This document shows, piece after piece, positions 59,126 to 63,576 of a stretch of DNA of 63,576 bases. Source of the DNA: Pseudomonas batumici (GTDB taxonomy: Bacteria > Pseudomonadota > Gammaproteobacteria > Pseudomonadales > Pseudomonadaceae); NCBI RefSeq assembly GCF_000820515.1, contig NZ_JXDG01000112.1, positions 1-63,576 of the forward strand. Reading direction: 5' to 3'. Each line of letters begins with the position of its first letter. Within the stretch, counting starts at the first letter, position 1. The notes below the pieces were generated by a model, which ran no database searches, was not told the DNA's origin, and saw nothing but the letters and a program-made list of their open reading frames with translations. The position numbers were made by a program, and so were the translations under genes.

Positions 59126-61120
59126 TCAACGCACCAGGTGCAGGAACTGCATGTGCCGTTCGTACTGGTCGAGGATGTCGTTGATGATCTGCTCCTTGCT
59201 GTAGCCCATCAGGTCATAGTCCTGGCTGCCTTCGCGCAGGTGCACCTCGGCGCGGTGGTAGCGACGGTTTCTCAGCGCCCTGGGGCCCATGCCGCCGCGG
59301 GCGAAGGACGGCGTGAAGTAGCCGCGCATCTGCACCTGGTAGATGAACGGGTGCTGGTCGCCATGGCCGATTTCCAGGCTGACGTTGTCATTGGCCGGGT
59401 CCGGCTGCGTCACCACGTTCAGGCCCTTCTCGACGAACCCCGCGCTGACGTCCTCGATGGCCGGACGCACCGTCTGGTCGAGGAACCGGTAGACCTCGTC
59501 CCGCGACGGGAAGTGCACCGCCTGGCCCAGGCGCTGGCGCCAACCGCTGCGCCGCGAGTGGGACACCGGCGCCAGTGAGTGCAGCCGGGCGATCTGCTTC
59601 TGCGACTCCAGGTAGAACGCCTTGTGCAGTCCCCACATCATCAGCAGCAGGATCAGCGAGAACGGCAGCGAGGTCAGCACCACCGCCGACTTCAGCGCAT
59701 CGATGCTGCCGGAGAACAGCAGGGCGCTGGTGATCAGTGCGGTCATCGCGCCCCAGAACACCCGCAGCCACTTCGGCCCGTCTTCGTCGGCACTGCCGCC
59801 ACGGGCGGACAAGGTCGAGAGCACCACGGTGCCGGAGTCGGCCGAGGTGACGAAGAACACAAAGCTGATGAACACCGTGACGGCGATCACCGTCTTGCTC
59901 CAGGGGTAGGTTTCCAGCAGCAGGTACAGCGTCCGTGACGGATCCTCGAGGGCCGACTGGCCGAGGGCGGTCATGCCGTGGTTGAGCACCTGGTCGATGG
60001 CGCTGTTACCGAAGATCGACATCCACGCCAGGGTGAAGCCCAGCGGGATCAGCAGCACGCCGAAGACGAACTCGCGAAGGGTCCGGCCGCGGGAGATCCG
60101 CGCGATGAACAGGCCGACGAACGGCGCCCAGGCGATCCACCAGGCCCAGTAGAACACTGTCCAGCCGCCCAGCCAGTCGCTGGGCTTGTCATAGGCGTAG
60201 AGGTCGAAACTCTTGGTCGGCAGCGCGCCGAGGTAGTCGCCCAGATTCTGGATCAGGGTATTGAGCAGGTGCTGGGTCGGCCCGGCGAACAGCACGAACA
60301 GCAGCAGCGCGCAGGCCAGCAGCATGTTGATATCGGACATCACCCGCACGCCCTTGTCGACGCCGGTGACCGCGACGGCGATGGCCGCGCCCATCATCAG
60401 GCTGATCAGCCCGACCTGGACCCACTGGGTGTGGGGCACGTTGAACAGGTAGTCCAGGCCCGAGTTGAGGTGCAGGACGCCAAAGCCCATGTCGGCGCCG
60501 AGGCCGAACACCGTGGCGATGATGCCGAAGCCGTCCACGGCATAGCCGATGGGCCCGTTGATGCGCTTGCCGATCAGCGGATAGAGCGCCGAGCGCAGGG
60601 CCAGCGGCAGGTTGTGCCGGTAGGCGAAGTAGGCCAGGGCCATGCCGACGAAGGCGAACACCCCCCAGCCGTGCAGGCCCCAGTGCAGAAACAGGATCTG
60701 CATGGCCTGGCGCGCGGCGGCCGGGGTCCCGGCCTCGCCCTGGGGCGGTTGCAGCAGGTGGGTCAGGGGTTCGGAGACGCAGAAGAAGAACAGGGTGATG
60801 CTGATCCCGGCGGCGAACAGCATGCCGGCCCAGGACAGATAGCTGAACTCGGGTTCGTCGTGGTCGGCACCGAGCTTGATCTTGCCGTAGCCGGACAAGG
60901 CGGTGACCACCACGAAGACCAGGTACAGGGTCATCGCCAGCAGGTAATACCAGCCGACCGTATTGGCCGCCCAGTTCTGTGCCGCCAGCAGCCATTGGCC
61001 GGCGGCTTCGGGCAGGGCGATGACCAGCAGGCCGAACAGCAGGATGAAGGTGGCGGCGAAGTAGAACACCGGTGGGTTCATGCGGACCAGGCCGCTGGTG
61101 GGGAGGGCTGAAGTGCTCAT
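59126..61120 (-). CDS. betT: BetT-type choline/betaine transporter (BCCT family)
   Basis: 664 residues with twelve transmembrane helices. The BCCT signature WTVFYWAWWIAWAPFVGLFIARISRGRTLREFV carries the conserved Trp cluster, and GADMGFGVLHLNSGL lies in the substrate path. The C-terminal cytoplasmic domain (about 130 residues, to FLHLVR) is the long osmosensing form of BetT. It imports choline, the precursor of glycine betaine, by proton symport. A BetI-like palindrome sits 93 bases upstream. betI, betA and betB are not in the window. Confidence 0.92.
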   Translation of the reverse strand: MSTSALPTSGLVRMNPPVFYFAATFILLFGLLVIALPEAAGQWLLAAQNWAANTVGWYYLLAMTLYLVFVVVTALSGYGKIKLGADHDEPEFSYLSWAGMLFAAGISITLFFFCVSEPLTHLLQPPQGEAGTPAAARQAMQILFLHWGLHGWGVFAFVGMALAYFAYRHNLPLALRSALYPLIGKRINGPIGYAVDGFGIIATVFGLGADMGFGVLHLNSGLDYLFNVPHTQWVQVGLISLMMGAAIAVAVTGVDKGVRVMSDINMLLACALLLFVLFAGPTQHLLNTLIQNLGDYLGALPTKSFDLYAYDKPSDWLGGWTVFYWAWWIAWAPFVGLFIARISRGRTLREFVFGVLLIPLGFTLAWMSIFGNSAIDQVLNHGMTALGQSALEDPSRTLYLLLETYPWSKTVIAVTVFISFVFFVTSADSGTVVLSTLSARGGSADEDGPKWLRVFWGAMTALITSALLFSGSIDALKSAVVLTSLPFSLILLLMMWGLHKAFYLESQKQIARLHSLAPVSHSRRSGWRQRLGQAVHFPSRDEVYRFLDQTVRPAIEDVSAGFVEKGLNVVTQPDPANDNVSLEIGHGDQHPFIYQVQMRGYFTPSFARGGMGPRALRNRRYHRAEVHLREGSQDYDLMGYSKEQIINDILDQYERHMQFLHLVR

Positions 61121-61212
61121 GAGACGGGCACCTCAAGGGTATGAAGCGTGGCTGGGCATCTCGGACTCAGCAAAGGCAAGCCTCCTGTTGTGAGCGGGCG
61201 GCGGGCCGCCGG

Positions 61213-61240
61213 TTTAACTTGATCGAACGGTCAAGTTAAA
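61213..61240. promoter_or_regulatory. BetI-like operator upstream of betT
   Basis: TTTAACTTGA and TCAAGTTAAA form a perfect 10-bp inverted repeat with an 8-base spacer TCGAACGG, giving a TTGA..GAACG..TCAA core like BetI boxes. It lies between betT and epsC, 93 bases before betT. Confidence 0.7.
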
Positions 61241-61297
61241 CACGGATGTGGTCTGTAGGACTAATCGCAGGGCTTGGCGGTGCGACTTTGTGGCGAG

Positions 61298-62227
61298 CTA
61301 GCGCTGCGTTCCGTCCTCATGCTGCTGCAGGTTGGCCTGGGTCAGGTTGCAGCCGGCCGGCACGCTGCGGGTCAGCCAGACGTTGCCGCCGATGGTGGCG
61401 CCGCGGCCGATGGTGATGCGGCCGAGGATGGTCGCCCCGGCGTAGATCACCACGTCGTCCTCGACGATGGGGTGACGCGGATGACCCTTCTGCAACTGGC
61501 CGTCCTCATCCGCCGGGAAGCGCTTGGCGCCCAGGGTCACCGCCTGGTAGATCCGCACCCGCTCGCCGATGATGGCGGTTTCGCCGATCACCACGCCGGT
61601 ACCATGGTCGATAAAGAAACTGCGGCCGATCTGCGCCCCGGGGTGAATGTCGATCCCGGTGGCCGAGTGGGCGATTTCCGAACTGATCCGCGCCAGCAAC
61701 GGCAACCCGGCCCGGTACAGGTGATGGGCCAGGCGATGATGGATCACCGCGAGAATCCCCGGGTAGCACAACAGCACTTCATCGACGCTGCGTGCCGCCG
61801 GGTCGCCGTGGTAGGCCGCCAGCACGTCGGTGTCGAGCATCCGGCGTAATTCCGGCAGGGCCATGGCGAAGTCCTGGATCAGTTGCACGGCCTTGGCCTG
61901 GACCTCGCTGTCCGACTCGCCGCCGTGCCGCGCCACATAGCGCAGTTCCAGCCGCGCCTGGGCCAGCAGGGCATTGAGGGCGGCGTCCAGGGTGTGGCCG
62001 ACGTAGAAATCTTCGCTTTCCTCACGCAGGTCCACCGGCCCCAGGCGCATGGGAAACAGCGCGCCGCAGAGTGACTCGAGGATCTCGGCCATGGCCTGGC
62101 GTGACGGTAGTTCACGGCCGCCCTGTTCGTCGCTGACCCGGCCGTTACGGCTGCGCCACTCATCCCGGGCGCTGCGCAGCTGGCTGACGATGGTCTGTAG
62201 TTGCCAATGGCTGGAACGCTCGCTCAC
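61298..62227 (-). CDS. epsC: Serine O-acetyltransferase EpsC
   Basis: 309 residues. The helical N-terminal SATase domain is followed by the left-handed beta-helix hexapeptide domain with IDIHPGAQIGRSFFIDHGTGVVIGETAIIGERVRIYQAVTLGAK, including the conserved His and Asp. It makes O-acetylserine for cysteine synthesis and matches the EpsC subgroup, longer than CysE. GTG 62227 has GGAG 8 bases upstream; TTG 62233 would be too close. It is divergent from dcyD, linking cysteine synthesis with D-cysteine use. Confidence 0.92.
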   Translation of the reverse strand: MSERSSHWQLQTIVSQLRSARDEWRSRNGRVSDEQGGRELPSRQAMAEILESLCGALFPMRLGPVDLREESEDFYVGHTLDAALNALLAQARLELRYVARHGGESDSEVQAKAVQLIQDFAMALPELRRMLDTDVLAAYHGDPAARSVDEVLLCYPGILAVIHHRLAHHLYRAGLPLLARISSEIAHSATGIDIHPGAQIGRSFFIDHGTGVVIGETAIIGERVRIYQAVTLGAKRFPADEDGQLQKGHPRHPIVEDDVVIYAGATILGRITIGRGATIGGNVWLTRSVPAGCNLTQANLQQHEDGTQR

Positions 62228-62417
62228 GATCAAATCTCCGGCTGGACGACCGGCCTATCGGGTCGCCTGAATGACTTCCACTTTACGGCACCGACACAAA
62301 CGGCAATTAAGAACGAATGGTGCTTTATTCAGAACTTTTCGGCATAAGCGAATGACAGTTGCCTGGCGAAAAGCCGCTGCCTATAGTCCTGGCATCTCCC
62401 ACAGTCAGCTTGGCCCC

Positions 62418-63410
62418 ATGATCAAACAACAGCTTGCCCGTTTTACCCGTCTGGAACTCCTGGCCCAGGCCACCCCCCTGGAAAAGCTCGAACGCCTGTC
62501 GGCGTGGGTCGGCCGCGATATCTACATCAAGCGCGATGACCTGACCCCCCTGGCCCTGGGCGGCAACAAGCTGCGCAAGCTGGAATACCTGGGGGCCGAT
62601 GCCCTGGCGGTCGGCGCCGATACGCTGATCACCGCCGGTGCCATCCAGTCCAACCATGTGCGCCAGACGGCGGCCCTGGCGGCCCGTCTCGGACTGGGCT
62701 GCGTGGCCCTGCTGGAGAATCCCATCGGTACCGAGGACGCCAACTACCTGGGCAACGGCAACCGCTTGTTGCTGGACCTGTTCGGCGCCCGGGTCGAGTT
62801 GGTAGACAACCTGGACAATGCCGACGAGCAGTTGCAGGCCCTGGCCGAGCGCCTGCGTGGCAACGGCAAGAAGCCGTACCTGGTGCCGATCGGCGGTTCC
62901 AACGCCCTGGGCGCGCTGGGTTATGTACGGGCCGGATTCGAACTGGCGGCGCAGATCGAGGACAGCGGGCTGGAATTTGCCGCGGTGGTGCTGGCCTCCG
63001 GCAGCGCCGGGACCCACAGCGGCCTGGGCCTGGCCTTGAGCGAAGCGCTGCCGCGGTTGCCGGTGGTCGGGGTGACGGTGTCCCGTAGCGACGAGGCGCA
63101 GCGTCCGAAGGTGCAGGGCCTGGCCGAGCGCACGGCCGAGTTGCTGGGGGTGTCGGTACCGGCCAGCTTCAAGGTCGAATTGTGGGACGAGTATTTCGCA
63201 CCGCGTTATGGCGAGCCGAACGCCGGGACACTGGCGGCGGTCAAGCTGCTGGCCAGCCAGGAAGGCATCCTGCTCGACCCGGTCTACACCGGCAAGGCCA
63301 TGGCCGGGCTGCTCGATGGCATCGCTCTCCAGCGTTTCGAGGACGGCCCGATCATCTTCCTCCATACCGGTGGCGCTCCGGCATTGTTTGCCTACGAGGC
63401 TATGCTGTAA
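62418..63410 (+). CDS. dcyD: D-cysteine desulfhydrase
   Basis: 330 residues of the PLP-dependent fold-type II family (ACC deaminase/D-cysteine desulfhydrase). IKRDDLTPLALGGNKLRKLEYL has the PLP lysine, TAGAIQSNHVRQTAA the serine loop, and LASGSAGTHSGL the phosphate-binding loop. It releases sulfide, pyruvate and ammonia from D-cysteine. ATG 62418 begins at the family N-terminus; the open frame from 62271 is longer. The divergent 190-base gap to epsC is AT-rich near 62300-62350 and probably holds sulfur-regulated promoters. Confidence 0.92.
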   Translation: MIKQQLARFTRLELLAQATPLEKLERLSAWVGRDIYIKRDDLTPLALGGNKLRKLEYLGADALAVGADTLITAGAIQSNHVRQTAALAARLGLGCVALLENPIGTEDANYLGNGNRLLLDLFGARVELVDNLDNADEQLQALAERLRGNGKKPYLVPIGGSNALGALGYVRAGFELAAQIEDSGLEFAAVVLASGSAGTHSGLGLALSEALPRLPVVGVTVSRSDEAQRPKVQGLAERTAELLGVSVPASFKVELWDEYFAPRYGEPNAGTLAAVKLLASQEGILLDPVYTGKAMAGLLDGIALQRFEDGPIIFLHTGGAPALFAYEAML

Positions 63411-63442
63411 CCCGACCTTGATCGCAAGGCGAGCGCGGACCC

Positions 63443-63526
63443 TGTAGGAGCTGGCTTGCCAGCGATGAGGCCCGCAAGCCTTGCAGCGATCATTCGGCCG
63501 CCATCGCCGGCAAGCCAGCTCCTTGT
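63443..63526. repeat. REPIN (paired REP palindromes)
   Basis: TGTAGGAGCTGGCTTGCCAG and an inverted, less perfect partner (GGCAAGCCAGCTCCTTGTA) close to the right end of the window. No gene is visible from 63411 to the end. Confidence 0.8.
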
Positions 63527-63576
63527 ATCTCGACTAACGCCTCGTCAGAGGCGATAGTTCTCGACTGATCATCGAG

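Overview
The window is a 63.6 kb piece of a high-GC gammaproteobacterial chromosome, almost certainly a Pseudomonas of the P. fluorescens group. The evidence is the codon use, the gene content (pgaABCD, gabDT, desA, oscA-sbp-cysTWA, epsC, dcyD, betT), the order desA / PAS-GGDEF-EAL / oscA / sbp / cysTWA, which I recognise from P. aeruginosa, and at least seven REP/REPIN palindromes of the Pseudomonas fluorescens type between genes. No insertion sequence, integrase, prophage or CRISPR array was seen.

Layout. 1-5.6 kb: the 3' end of a giant Ig-repeat surface adhesin, then a TolC-like outer-membrane factor, an Asp/Asn beta-hydroxylase and a sulfotransferase-like protein, apparently one operon. 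5.8-8.2 kb: a slipin/NfeD pair, a YbaK deacylase and a DUF2789 protein. 8.2-13.4 kb: a MarR-controlled four-gene efflux operon (FUSC, DUF1656, HlyD, NodT) joined by 4-base overlaps. 13.4-15.8 kb: a two-helix unknown and a DUF945 protein. 16.1-22.5 kb: pgaABCD, exporting poly-N-acetylglucosamine, with a leader rich in GGA motifs.

22.6-30.0 kb is the most unusual part. It holds a 1761-residue DUF6543-type toxin-like protein, a strong promoter plus a short terminated RNA candidate, an Abi_2/AbiF-type gene with two RX4H motifs on the opposite strand, and then a decayed second copy of the toxin's 3' end. Next come a structured leader with a small DUF6124-like gene, a perfect 46-bp palindrome and tRNA-Arg(CCG). 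Neither the RNA nor the remnant is an ordinary gene, and together they suggest a small toxin/defence island.

30.3-36.2 kb: an orphan RebB (R-body family) gene, gabD-gabT for GABA catabolism with a probable gabT RNA motif between them, an HDOD response regulator and a PAS-GGDEF cyclase. 36.4-44.2 kb: desA, a PAS-GGDEF-EAL phosphodiesterase candidate, and the sulfate uptake genes oscA, sbp, cysT, cysW and cysA. 44.4-48.2 kb: a three-gene GMC dehydrogenase set (monoheme cytochrome, FAD-SLDH small subunit, GMC large subunit) whose export signals are puzzling. 48.2-51.8 kb: an Mpo1-like protein, a Crp-type regulator, and an AraC regulator divergent from a second desaturase. 52-55.5 kb: a small beta-rich protein, an RBBP9 hydrolase, a sigma-54 activator without DNA-binding domain, and metQ. 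55.4-63.4 kb: an aldo/keto reductase, a LysR/SDR divergent pair, a small membrane protein, betT with a BetI-like operator, epsC and dcyD.

Three themes recur: biofilm and surface (adhesin, PGA, two c-di-GMP enzymes), sulfur acquisition (oscA to cysA, the sigma-54 activator with metQ, epsC, dcyD), and envelope lipids and stress (slipin/NfeD, two desaturases, betT).
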